Source: Sphingobacterium thalpophilum (GTDB lineage Bacteria; Bacteroidota; Bacteroidia; Sphingobacteriales; Sphingobacteriaceae). Taken from it: a stretch of DNA of 64,000 bases. Positions 10,101-18,235 of the stretch are shown here, in pieces (position 1 is the first letter of the stretch; each line of letters opens with the position of its first letter). Under the pieces are notes generated by a model. It did no database searches. It had not been told where the DNA came from and was given only the letters and a program-made list of their open reading frames with translations. The DNA is taken from positions 1,736,001-1,800,000 of the forward strand of contig NZ_CP151087.1 in assembly GCF_038396785.1 (NCBI RefSeq), given 5' to 3'. The position numbers were made by a program, and so were the translations under genes.

Positions 10101-11828
10101 ATGGAACAGCAACAAACTAAAACCAATTACCCCGCACTCTACACATTGATTATTGTGTTTTTCTTTTGGGGGTTCATTGCGGCAGGGAACAGTGTTTTTA
10201 TACCGTTCTGCAAAAATTACTTTCATTTAGACCAGTTTCAATCCCAGTTAATAGACTTTGCTTTTTATACAGCCTATTATATTGGTGCATTGTTACTATT
10301 TATTTTCAGTTCAATCGGAGGAAAGGACCTGGTTGGAAAATGGGGATATAAAAAGAGTATCGTTTACGGTTTACTTTTCTCGGCCTTGGGTGCAGCAGCC
10401 ATGATTGTTGCTGTCGAAGTAAACTTATATGTTGGTATGTTGTTGGGATTATTCGTTGTAGCCCTTGGTTTTTCATTACAACAGACTGCAGCAAATCCAT
10501 TTGCCGTTTTATTGGGCGATCCGAAAACGGGTGCTTCCCGTGTGAACCTAGGTGGTGGTATCAACTCATTTGGTACAACCATAGGACCTCTTGTTATCGG
10601 ATTTTCCTTATTCGGAACTTTTGAGCCTATTTCTGACTCCGAGATCGCTAACCTTCCTTTAAACAAGGTTGTTTATCTTTACATAGGTGTTGGTCTATTG
10701 TTTCTGCTTGCTGCAGCATTATTTAATTTCAGTAAAAAAGTTCCTGCTGGCATTAGTGATGAACCAATGGAAAAGGCTAATAAAGCTTTACGTACATTGA
10801 TCATTATGACCGTACTACTTTTTGGTATGTTCACACCGGTTTTTCTAAGCTATAAGAGCGATTTAGCCTTGCAGGTAGAGCAATTGCATAAACAGGTTTC
10901 AAGTTTAACGGATCAGGTTCAGATTGACCAACTCAAATTGCACATTAAAGAAGTGGCCAAACCACTCGAAATGCAACGTATGCTATGGTTGGCCGGAGCA
11001 TTGGTCGTTGTGATCGGCGGTTTATTATTCTCCAATAAGAGCGCACAAAAAAATCCAGAAGGCTGGGGTGCAATGAAATATCCACAATTGGCTTTGGGTA
11101 TGCTCGCCCTATTTATCTATGTCGGTATCGAAGTTGCTATCGGTAGTAACCTCGGGGAATTATTGACATTGAAGGAATTTGGTCATTTACAATCCTCGCA
11201 AATTACACCTTATGTATCTATGTATTGGGGGAGTATGATGATTGGTCGTTGGGCCGGCGCAATTACAGCCTTTAACTTAAGTAAATCGGCCAAAAATGGA
11301 TTATTAATTATCGTTCCTCTGATTGCATTCTCCATTATCATCGGAGTAAATACGCTTGCAGGATTTGAAATGTCACATCTCTATTATTACGTAGTATGTA
11401 TTCTTCTTCAAATTGTAGCATTCTATCTAAGTAAAGAAAAACCTGCTCGTACATTGATTATTTTCGGATTATTTGGAATCATAGCGATGTTAATTGGCCT
11501 ATTCTCATCGGGTACTATTGCAATCTACGCTTTCTTATCAGGCGGTCTTGCATGTTCAATTATGTGGTCCTCGATTTTCAGTTTATCGATTGTAGGTTTA
11601 GGTAAATATACCGCTCAAGGTTCGGCATTTCTTGTCATGATGATTCTTGGTGGTGGTGTTCTTCCTCCGATCCAAGGAAAATTAGCGGATATTATCGGCA
11701 TCCATAACTCGTATATTCTACCATTAATCGGATTCTGTTATGTTGTTTTCTTTGCGATATTTGTTAAGGGAATATTAACAAAACAAGGAGTCAATATTGA
11801 CGAAATAGAGGCTGAAGGGGGCCATTAA
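10101..11828 (+). CDS. Sugar MFS transporter (FucP/GluP/NagP-like)
   Basis: This inner-membrane symporter of the fucose/glucose-galactose branch of the MFS shows [22 protein letters not shown] in TM1, a [26 protein letters not shown] segment, and the NPFAVLLG motif typical of this branch. At 575 residues it is longer than FucP (about 430). The extra length includes a charged, coiled-coil-like stretch (about residues 250-290, [20 protein letters not shown]) and extra hydrophobic segments. It is followed by its own terminator and then by a BadF-type sugar kinase, so uptake of an amino sugar such as N-acetylglucosamine is a reasonable inference. Confidence 0.85.
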   Translation: MEQQQTKTNYPALYTLIIVFFFWGFIAAGNSVFIPFCKNYFHLDQFQSQLIDFAFYTAYYIGALLLFIFSSIGGKDLVGKWGYKKSIVYGLLFSALGAAAMIVAVEVNLYVGMLLGLFVVALGFSLQQTAANPFAVLLGDPKTGASRVNLGGGINSFGTTIGPLVIGFSLFGTFEPISDSEIANLPLNKVVYLYIGVGLLFLLAAALFNFSKKVPAGISDEPMEKANKALRTLIIMTVLLFGMFTPVFLSYKSDLALQVEQLHKQVSSLTDQVQIDQLKLHIKEVAKPLEMQRMLWLAGALVVVIGGLLFSNKSAQKNPEGWGAMKYPQLALGMLALFIYVGIEVAIGSNLGELLTLKEFGHLQSSQITPYVSMYWGSMMIGRWAGAITAFNLSKSAKNGLLIIVPLIAFSIIIGVNTLAGFEMSHLYYYVVCILLQIVAFYLSKEKPARTLIIFGLFGIIAMLIGLFSSGTIAIYAFLSGGLACSIMWSSIFSLSIVGLGKYTAQGSAFLVMMILGGGVLPPIQGKLADIIGIHNSYILPLIGFCYVVFFAIFVKGILTKQGVNIDEIEAEGGH

Positions 11829-11883
11829 TACCCCTCACTAATTGTAAATAGTACACTATTTAAACAATTTTATTAAACAGCTC

Positions 11884-11921
11884 AAAAACTGGCTTAACAA
11901 CATCGTTAAGCCAGTTTTTTT
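11884..11921 (+). terminator. Terminator of the sugar MFS gene
   Basis: A 12-bp stem AACTGGCTTAAC / GTTAAGCCAGTT with a 6-base loop is followed by TTTTT. Confidence 0.85.
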
Positions 11922-12069
11922 ATATAGTCACCAAAGTACAAAAATTTATTTTTTGAAAAATACGCGGATAAATTATGATATTTAAAATTAAAAAATGTAT
12001 TTTCGGGGAATTGATTAATGAATTGATTACTCATTTTATAACGATAAACACAATTAAAACTACTCAATA

Positions 12070-12933
12070 ATGATAATCATTGCTGACGGGGGATCAACAA
12101 AAACAAACTGGTGTTTGTTAGACGATTCGAATAAAAAAATCTACTTCAACACAGAAGGATATAACCCTTATTTTGTTGATAGTGAATACATTGTAAACTC
12201 CCTAAAAAAAGGACTACCGCAAGATTTACCTTTTGAAAAAATCTCAGAAGTAAACTATTATGGTGCAGGTGTTCATAACAAGGAAAAAGCACAAATTGTA
12301 GTTGATGCCTTAAAACAAGTATTTACTACAGCTGAAGTTGAAGTAGGACACGATCTTCTTGCAGCAGCAAGAGCATTATTAGGAACTCAAGCCGGATTTG
12401 CTGCGATCTTAGGAACAGGAACAAACTCTTGTCTCTATGACGGCAAAGAAATCACATTAAACATCGACTCAGGTGCTTACATTTTAGGTGATGAAGGTTC
12501 TGGTAGTTATATTGGTAAAAAATTATTGGCAGACTATGTTCGTAATTTGATGCCTAAAGATGTTAAAGAAGTATTCTATAACACGTATAAAATGACAAAA
12601 GACGAAATTATGGACGCGGTTTATACTAAACCTATGCCAAATCGTTTTTGTGCTAGCTTTAGCAAATTTGTCTATGACAACAATGTAAATATCGAATATA
12701 CACGTAATATCGTCGATGAAGCTTTTGAAGCATTTTTCAGAAATCTTGTCAGCAAATACCCTAATTATCAAAGCTATACTTTCAACTGTATCGGTTCGGT
12801 AGGTTATAATTTCAGAAATGTATTAGCTGAAAAAGCTGAGCAATATGGAATGAAAGTAGGTAAGATCTTACGTTCTCCTATCGATGATTTAGTACAATTC
12901 CACATCGATAGAGCGGCAGCAACTGCCAAATAA
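12070..12933 (+). CDS. BadF/BadG-type ATPase, probable N-acetylglucosamine kinase
   Basis: This is a 287-residue actin-like-fold sugar kinase. The phosphate-1 motif is IIIADGGSTKTNWCLLDD at the N-terminus, the phosphate-2/adenosine region is AILGTGTNSCLYDG, and GDEGSGSYIGKKLL follows. This arrangement is that of the ROK-unrelated BadF/NagK family, which phosphorylates N-acetylglucosamine in several bacteria and eukaryotes. Its place directly behind a NagP-like transporter supports a salvage role. The sugar itself is inferred, not shown. Confidence 0.85.
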   Translation: MIIIADGGSTKTNWCLLDDSNKKIYFNTEGYNPYFVDSEYIVNSLKKGLPQDLPFEKISEVNYYGAGVHNKEKAQIVVDALKQVFTTAEVEVGHDLLAAARALLGTQAGFAAILGTGTNSCLYDGKEITLNIDSGAYILGDEGSGSYIGKKLLADYVRNLMPKDVKEVFYNTYKMTKDEIMDAVYTKPMPNRFCASFSKFVYDNNVNIEYTRNIVDEAFEAFFRNLVSKYPNYQSYTFNCIGSVGYNFRNVLAEKAEQYGMKVGKILRSPIDDLVQFHIDRAAATAK

Positions 12934-13356
12934 AAAAGAAAAATAATCTTTAACATAAGAAAGGTATTCAATAAAATTGGATACCTTTTTTTGTAGCTCT
13001 TCCCCCACTCTCTTGACTTTATGGTCTTCTCCTAAATGAAAATCCTCCGCTAATATTAATTTCCAATAAACTAATTCATACCGTTTTACAAGACATTTTA
13101 ATGATTTAATAACAGCAATTTCATCGGTACAAAATAAAAGTATCTTTTTTTTGTAAAAGAAGATAACAGATTTATTGAATGAAAAATCGTGGCATACAAT
13201 AATACAAAAAACGGTAAAATAGACCGATCATGATCGATTCATTTCAGGCAAATCCGTCAAAGGTGAACTATAGTCCTCAACAGCGGGACAAACAACAAAA
13301 TCAACAAAGGTCGAGACATCTTTGTAGACATAGATGAATAAACAAATTTATTGCAA
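12934..13356. other. Intergenic region with terminator and AT-rich leader
   Basis: Apart from the terminator at 12960-12993 I see no gene or clear promoter in these 420 bases. The stretch 13080-13350 is AT-rich and shows no reading frame with coding character. Confidence 0.4.
12960..12993 (+). terminator. Terminator of the BadF-type kinase gene
   Basis: A 13-bp stem with one G-T wobble (AAAGGTATTCAAT / ATTGGATACCTTT) and a 3-base loop is followed by a T run. Confidence 0.8.
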
Positions 13357-14175
13357 ATGAAAAGAAGCCTTGATATACTTGTAATCTCAGATTTACACCT
13401 AGGTACCTACGGTAGTAGAGCTAAAGAGCTTTTACTTTACCTAGAGTCCGTATCTCCCAAAATACTGATACTCAATGGAGACATCGTAGACATTTGGCAA
13501 TTTAAAAAAAGTTATTTCCCACAGGAACATCTCAAAGTCATCAAAAAAATCATTGACATGAGCTCTTCGGGCACAGAGGTGCATTACATCACGGGCAACC
13601 ACGATGAAATGCTGCGCAAATTTACCGATCTAAAATTAGGTAATATCAAGCTGAGCAATAAACTCCTTCTCTCACTCAATAATCAAAAAGTATGGATCTT
13701 TCATGGAGACGTTTTCGACGCATCCATTCATCATTCTAAATGGTTGGCCAAGCTGGGTGGATGGGGCTATGACAAACTTATCCAGCTCAATAATATCATT
13801 AATTACTGCCTGGATAAAATGGGTAAGGAGAAATATTCTCTTTCTAAAAAGATCAAAAACTCTGTTAAAAAAGCCGTCAAGTATATATCGGATTTTGAAC
13901 ATACGGCTACTGAACTAGCGATTGAAAAAAATTATGATTTCGTTATCTGTGGACACATCCATCAACCTCAAATCAAAGAAGTTATAACACGAAAAGGAAC
14001 CTGTACCTATATGAACTCAGGGGACTGGATTGAAAACCTCAGTAGTTTAGAATATAAAAATGGAGAATGGAAGCTGTTCTATTTTGAAGAAAACAAAGAA
14101 CAAATCCTGAAGAATAAAATCATCGATATCCCTCTTTTCAGCCTGGAAGATCTTAAAAAGATTGTCATATCTTAA
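13357..14175 (+). CDS. Metallophosphoesterase, LpxH-like (UDP-2,3-diacylglucosamine diphosphatase family)
   Basis: This calcineurin-fold hydrolase has all metal-site motifs: SDLHLG, NGDIVD, TGNHDE, FHGD and CGHIHQP. The family COG2908 includes LpxH, which cleaves UDP-2,3-diacylglucosamine to lipid X in lipid A synthesis. This protein belongs to the branch common in Bacteroidota, whose exact substrate is less certain. I place the start at ATG 13357 rather than the TTG two codons upstream, giving 272 residues. It converges with the UPF0173 gene at a 50-base palindrome. Confidence 0.85.
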   Translation: MKRSLDILVISDLHLGTYGSRAKELLLYLESVSPKILILNGDIVDIWQFKKSYFPQEHLKVIKKIIDMSSSGTEVHYITGNHDEMLRKFTDLKLGNIKLSNKLLLSLNNQKVWIFHGDVFDASIHHSKWLAKLGGWGYDKLIQLNNIINYCLDKMGKEKYSLSKKIKNSVKKAVKYISDFEHTATELAIEKNYDFVICGHIHQPQIKEVITRKGTCTYMNSGDWIENLSSLEYKNGEWKLFYFEENKEQILKNKIIDIPLFSLEDLKKIVIS

Positions 14176-14207
14176 TGAACACAACGCAGATCTGCATAAA
14201 ATCAGGA

Positions 14208-14257
14208 AAACCATACAACAAAAAGCCGAGCTAGCTCGGCTTTTTGTTGTATGGTTT
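14208..14257. terminator. Perfect 50-base palindrome, bidirectional terminator
   Basis: Two 25-base arms are exactly complementary with no spacer (centre CTAG at 14231-14234). The GC core GCCGAGC is flanked by AAAAA/TTTTT, so it should terminate transcription in both directions between the convergent phosphoesterase and UPF0173 genes. The UPF0173 stop codon (14256-14258) lies at the edge. Confidence 0.85.
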
Positions 14258-14939
14258 ATAACTCAAATGTTGAACCGATTTCCGGCAATGACAATGAAAT
14301 ATCCTCATTTTGGAATTTATCCAAAGCTTGTTGTTTATCGATCGTTATTGGCGGAAATGAATCGTAATGAATACCAACTACCCGAGCACAATTCACAAAT
14401 TCAGCGGCTTTAATTGCATCATCCACATCCATTGTATAATGCCCACCAATAGGCAAAAATGCCCAATCCAGCTTCATGTCTGCCAGCAATTTCATTTCCA
14501 TGGTTAATGCAGTGTCTCCAGCAAAATAAATTCGCTTGCCTTTTACATTAAAGACAAAACCTACAGGAAACCCACCGTATTGACCATCAGGTGTACTATT
14601 GGTATGTGCAGCATATACCATCTTTACCGAACCAAAAGGTAGTTGAACCGTTCCGCCCAAGTTAAACTCGATAACTTTATCATCAGGTACCCCCTGTCTT
14701 CTCACCCAGCCTGCCGTTTCAACAATCGCTAAAACAGTGGCACCGCTGTTTTTTTGAATCGTCGCCATATCTGCCACATGGTCCTGATGACCATGACTTA
14801 AAAAGATATAATCCGGTTTAATTGTATTTACATCGATTTCTTTTGCAAGTGGGTTATACGTAACAAATGGATCTAAAAGAACCTTCGTTCCGTCAAAATC
14901 AAACTCCACACATGATTGTCCATAATAAGTTGCTTTCAT
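14256..14939 (-). CDS. UPF0173-type metal-dependent hydrolase (MBL fold)
   Basis: This metallo-beta-lactamase-fold protein has the two-metal motif LSHGHQDHVAD and the later GDTALT and GIHYDSFPPI histidine/aspartate positions. Members are annotated as general metal-dependent hydrolases; the substrate is unknown. I choose ATG 14939 (MKATYYGQS, the conserved family start) over a GTG further upstream, giving 227 residues. It lies 10 bases behind the YbaB/EbfC gene, so the two are probably one operon. Confidence 0.88.
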   Translation of the reverse strand: MKATYYGQSCVEFDFDGTKVLLDPFVTYNPLAKEIDVNTIKPDYIFLSHGHQDHVADMATIQKNSGATVLAIVETAGWVRRQGVPDDKVIEFNLGGTVQLPFGSVKMVYAAHTNSTPDGQYGGFPVGFVFNVKGKRIYFAGDTALTMEMKLLADMKLDWAFLPIGGHYTMDVDDAIKAAEFVNCARVVGIHYDSFPPITIDKQQALDKFQNEDISLSLPEIGSTFEL

Positions 14940-14949
14940 GATAATATCG

Positions 14950-15264
14950 CTATTGATTAAACAATCCACCTAGTCCTCCTAATCCACCCAACATATCCTT
15001 GCTTGCAGCCTGCATTTCAGCCTGACTGATATTCTCAGCTTGGGCAATTGCCTTATTCAAAGCAACCACAAGTAACTCCTCCAATTCTTCCTTATCTGCG
15101 TTTGATAAAAATACAGGATCGATGGTAACCTCTTTTATCTCTTTGTTTGCTGTCGCTACCACACGGATTAAACCACCTTCCACTTCACCAGACACAGAAA
15201 TTGAATCCAATCTTTTCTTGATTTCCTCCGCCTTTTGCTGGGCTTGAAATAATTTGTCAAACAT
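14950..15264 (-). CDS. YbaB/EbfC family nucleoid-associated protein
   Basis: This small 104-residue DNA-binding protein of the YbaB/EbfC family forms dimers that bind DNA and are often linked to recR-dnaX, which are not present here. The family pattern is clear: N-terminal helix MFDKLFQAQQKAEEIKKRL, beta-strand core GLIRVVATANKEIKEVTIDP and a C-terminal helix, then a Gly-Leu-rich tail GGLGGLGGLF. It is the first gene of a pair with the UPF0173 hydrolase. Confidence 0.93.
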   Translation of the reverse strand: MFDKLFQAQQKAEEIKKRLDSISVSGEVEGGLIRVVATANKEIKEVTIDPVFLSNADKEELEELLVVALNKAIAQAENISQAEMQAASKDMLGGLGGLGGLFNQ

Positions 15265-15435
15265 ATTTATATCATTTATTTCAGGCCAATTTACAAAAAT
15301 CTGCGCATACCTACTATTGCTAATTTACTTTCGCCAATGCCTCCCTTTTTTTGAAAGTGTCTGATCTTATTGAACAGAAAGAACCTTCAGTTCGCTTTCA
15401 TTGCGCTTGGTGTCTGCGAAGTCAGGAAGGTTTTG

Positions 15436-15443
15436 TATTTTTG
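15436..15443 (+). promoter_or_regulatory. -7 promoter element TAnnTTTG
   Basis: TATTTTTG is an exact match to the Bacteroidota -7 consensus and ends four bases before the ATG at 15448. The mRNA might therefore start at or next to the start codon. A TTG lies 26 bases upstream (15407-15409), longer than the usual spacing. Confidence 0.5.
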
Positions 15444-15447
15444 CAAC

Positions 15448-16074
15448 ATGCAAAGCAATCAAGAAAAACTAGTCGCCCATATTTTGGACCAGTTGGATCT
15501 AAATTCGGCAGCTATTCCAGCTGAAACCTACGACACATTGATTTCAGATCGCCCTCAACTTGTCGACATCGATGATATGATCTCCTATATCAAACGTATT
15601 GGGACTGCTCTCGATGCCATCGATAAAACAGTTGAACTGGTTGAAAAAATTGAAGACGAAACAAGTATTCTAATCCATAAGCTTAAGTTTATTTCGGCCA
15701 CTGACAGGCCCAAGGTATTGGTGCTAGACCAAATACAGCCCCTTGTAATAAACCGTTCTGCCTATCTGCAGGAAGCCATAAAAATTGCAGGTGGTATTCC
15801 AGTTACGACAGAAAATGATGCCGATAAAATCATTGTCATCGGCCATGGGGAACAGACATTTATCCAAATCCCACAATTGTTGAATACGGCAGCTATCGCT
15901 TCATCCAAAGCTATCGAACTCGATCAGGTCTTTATTATGACCAGTGAACAATTTGCACAGATTCCCGGATACAATTATTTGAGCGAACTCGAATCCTTAG
16001 CCGAAATTCTTCAGCCAAAATATTTTGTATATGGTCATGAAGGAAACGATTGGTTACAATTTCAACTAAGCTAA
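15448..16074 (+). CDS. Cytosolic BtuF/TroA-like protein
   Basis: I recognise only the fold. DMISYIKRIGTALDAIDKTVELVEKIED followed by PKVLVLDQIQPLVINRSAYLQEAIKIAGG matches the arrangement of cobalamin/iron-siderophore binding proteins (BtuF/FepB type). There is no signal peptide or lipobox, and at 208 residues it is shorter than a normal binding protein (about 280). Soluble relatives exist in bacteria with no assigned role. I start at ATG 15448; an upstream TTG frame would add 26 residues. No transporter is adjacent. The function is unknown. Confidence 0.65.
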   Translation: MQSNQEKLVAHILDQLDLNSAAIPAETYDTLISDRPQLVDIDDMISYIKRIGTALDAIDKTVELVEKIEDETSILIHKLKFISATDRPKVLVLDQIQPLVINRSAYLQEAIKIAGGIPVTTENDADKIIVIGHGEQTFIQIPQLLNTAAIASSKAIELDQVFIMTSEQFAQIPGYNYLSELESLAEILQPKYFVYGHEGNDWLQFQLS

Positions 16075-16094
16075 AGAACCAAAAATATAGGCAT

Positions 16095-16130
16095 AAAAAA
16101 ACAGCTCCGGTAGAACGAGAGCTGTTTTTT
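16095..16130. terminator. Bidirectional terminator between convergent genes
   Basis: A stem AAAAAACAGCTC / GAGCTGTTTTT with a 12-base loop has A/T tracts on both sides. Confidence 0.8.
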
Positions 16131-16143
16131 ATGTTTTATAATT

Positions 16144-17163
16144 CTAGTTATATCTTCTCCGTAGGACGTCGTATAATTTTTCAACGGTATGTGGCTTCTC
16201 GGCCCATTTATTTTTAATCGCATAATTTGTCTGCAAAAATGCATCCGCTTCCGCGTAGCTTGTAAACCTGTTCAATAACTCAACAGCCTCACTATACGCT
16301 AAACTATACCCATTAAACAAATCCTTAATAAATAAGAGTTTGTCATTTAAGCTTATCCCTGCTTTAATGTCTGTGAGCTTATCGCTATTGCCAGATTGAT
16401 TCACCTGATAAACACGATTCTGAACGCCGGCTTGTTTCTGTTGAGAGATAATTTCATTTAAGGTCAATGGTCTCGCCGGAGCTTCCTCAATGACCGTATT
16501 GATTTCCTCCTGAATAAAAACTTCTTGCGGCTGTTCAATAACGATTTCTTTTGGTTCTTCGATTACTTCTGTAACAAAGACAGTCGGTTCTTCGACTTGC
16601 GTAGTAGCTTCCTTTTCTGTCGGATAAGCTAATTCCTCCTCTGGGGCAGCTGCAAAAACAGGGGGAATTGAAGCAACTGGAGGAACGACAGATTCAACAA
16701 CTTCAGGACTAGACTCTTCCGATTGGATAGGTTCACTTTCAGAAACAAATGGGACTTCTTTTTCCGCCACAATAGTTTCTTCATTTACCAGAATGCTTTC
16801 TTCATTTCCACGGCTGAAATCTTCAACTGGTTTAGCTTCTTGAACCTCTTTTTGAGGCTGTTCAGCATCAACTTGTTGCGCCGATGTTATAATGGTCGAA
16901 GGTGGGGTAAAATAATCGTTGAAAGCAATCTTCTTACTGTCCAAGGCTGCAGTACTTAAAGCATGCTGCGATTGACCTTCCTGAAGAACAGCCTTGGTCT
17001 TGAGTAAAGTTATGTAAGCCGCTACAGCCTGAGCTTTCGCTTCCAGTGTTACTAATTCGTTAATTTCGGACAAACTACCCTGCTCTGACAAGGTCAGATA
17101 TTGTCCATTTAAATCCTGTAATAAATCGCCTATCTTATTAAAAATTTCCTCTTTAGTACCCAT
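16144..17163 (-). CDS. Hypothetical protein with acidic linker, predicted cytosolic
   Basis: I do not recognise a family. The N-terminal 80 residues are helical (KEEIFNKIGDLLQDLNGQYL..., probably a coiled coil). A long Glu/Pro/Val-rich low-complexity linker (about residues 90-220) follows, then a C-terminal helical domain with NDKLLFIKDLFNGYSLAYSEAVELLNRF and NKWAEKPHTVEKLYDVLRRRY. No signal peptide or membrane segment is present. I use ATG 17163; a TTG seven codons upstream is less likely. It is divergent from tdk. The layout suggests a tethering or scaffold protein, but this is only inference. Confidence 0.7.
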   Translation of the reverse strand: MGTKEEIFNKIGDLLQDLNGQYLTLSEQGSLSEINELVTLEAKAQAVAAYITLLKTKAVLQEGQSQHALSTAALDSKKIAFNDYFTPPSTIITSAQQVDAEQPQKEVQEAKPVEDFSRGNEESILVNEETIVAEKEVPFVSESEPIQSEESSPEVVESVVPPVASIPPVFAAAPEEELAYPTEKEATTQVEEPTVFVTEVIEEPKEIVIEQPQEVFIQEEINTVIEEAPARPLTLNEIISQQKQAGVQNRVYQVNQSGNSDKLTDIKAGISLNDKLLFIKDLFNGYSLAYSEAVELLNRFTSYAEADAFLQTNYAIKNKWAEKPHTVEKLYDVLRRRYN

Positions 17164-17284
17164 AGTTCTATTTGAAATCACCAATTAATCATTTATAATA
17201 CTTATACCTTCAACCGACCGAAAAGTGGAAAACTCAATCCTTTGATTTAGAAATATTTGGATTTACCTTCACTTTTTTGCTACC

Positions 17285-17292
17285 CAAATTTA
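17285..17292 (-). promoter_or_regulatory. Candidate -7 element of the acidic-linker gene
   Basis: On the minus strand the sequence reads TAAATTTG, an exact TAnnTTTG match, about 120 bases upstream of the start. A TTG sits 26 bases further upstream (17319-17321). The wide spacing lowers confidence. Confidence 0.35.
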
Positions 17293-17388
17293 ATATTTAA
17301 TTCTGATATTAGCAGTGTCAAAAACAGAATATAATGGGAGGTCATTTTACAAAAATCACCTTATTTGCAGACCTTCCGACAAAATTAA

Positions 17389-17979
17389 ATGAATCAAATG
17401 CTTTTTTCCGAACATAATTTGGCTTTGCGCCCCGCTCAATATGGTAGCATTGAAATTGTCTGTGGCTCGATGTTCTCAGGCAAGACAGAAGAATTGATTC
17501 GCAGGCTAAAACGAGCACAATATGCACGTCTGAATGTCGAAATCTTTAAACCATCGGTTGACAAACGATACGATGAAAAGTTGGTCGTTTCTCACGATAG
17601 TAATAGCATCCCGTCAACACCGGTTGATCATTCTTCAGCGATCCTACTCTTGAGTTCATCTACCCAAGTTGTCGGAATCGATGAGGCACAATTTTTTGAT
17701 GACGGTTTGACAGAGGTGTGTGTCAAATTGGCAAATAGTGGTATCCGGGTAATTGTTGCCGGACTCGATATGGATTTTCAAGGGCAACCATTTGGCCCAA
17801 TCCCCAATCTAATGGCTGTAGCCGAACACGTTACGAAAGTACATGCGGTTTGCATGCAATGTGGCGCTCCAGCGAATTATTCCTATCGCCTGACCAAGGA
17901 TACCGAAACTGTACTTTTAGGTGAAAAAGACGCTTATGAACCACGTTGTAGACCCTGTTATTTCCACTTGAACAAGTAG
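17389..17979 (+). CDS. tdk: Thymidine kinase
   Basis: This type II thymidine kinase phosphorylates thymidine with ATP in the salvage pathway. Walker A GSMFSGKT lies at residues 26-33, followed by the DEAQFF Walker B/catalytic segment and [13 protein letters not shown] (lasso and Mg region). Zinc-binding cysteines are in CMQCG and CRPCYF. The 196-residue length is typical. It is followed by a strong terminator. Confidence 0.97.
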   Translation: MNQMLFSEHNLALRPAQYGSIEIVCGSMFSGKTEELIRRLKRAQYARLNVEIFKPSVDKRYDEKLVVSHDSNSIPSTPVDHSSAILLLSSSTQVVGIDEAQFFDDGLTEVCVKLANSGIRVIVAGLDMDFQGQPFGPIPNLMAVAEHVTKVHAVCMQCGAPANYSYRLTKDTETVLLGEKDAYEPRCRPCYFHLNK

Positions 17980-18130
17980 CCTGATCAAAAAAGTCAACTA
18001 AAAATCTGCCAAAAGTGCTATAAGCTCTATTTGGCATAGGATTTGAAATATACTTTATAAATAAGAAGATTAGCGCTATTAATAGCGACAAAATACTTTT
18101 CATAATTTAGGTTTATAATTGGTTAGTTAG

Positions 18131-18163
18131 CACCTCCTTGCCCATCAAGGAGGTGTTTTTTTT
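18131..18163 (+). terminator. Terminator downstream of tdk
   Basis: A 10-bp stem CACCTCCTTG / CAAGGAGGTG with a 5-base loop is followed by eight Ts. It lies 150 bases past the tdk stop. The stem contains an AAGGAGGTG sequence, but no start codon follows it. Confidence 0.85.
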
Positions 18164-18168
18164 AACAA

Positions 18169-18213
18169 AAAAAAGAACGCTGCTCTCTTTGACTGAAAAC
18201 AGCGTTCTTTTTT
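18169..18213 (-). terminator. Terminator of the MG2-like secreted protein gene
   Basis: A 14-bp stem AAAAAAGAACGCTG / CAGCGTTCTTTTTT has a 17-base loop and A/T tracts on both sides. It is placed 20 bases past the minus-strand stop. Confidence 0.82.
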
Positions 18214-18235
18214 GATCAACTCCTATATACAAGTT

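Noticed and set aside
17831..18103. Minus-strand frame of 90 codons with a hydrophobic start downstream of tdk
   Set aside because: More than half of it is antisense to tdk and the residues after the hydrophobic start have no coding character. Only the first 40 or so codons are outside tdk; it may be a decayed small gene but I cannot support it.
18131..18155. AAGGAGGTG as a strong Shine-Dalgarno site
   Set aside because: It is the right arm of a terminator stem, and no start codon follows.
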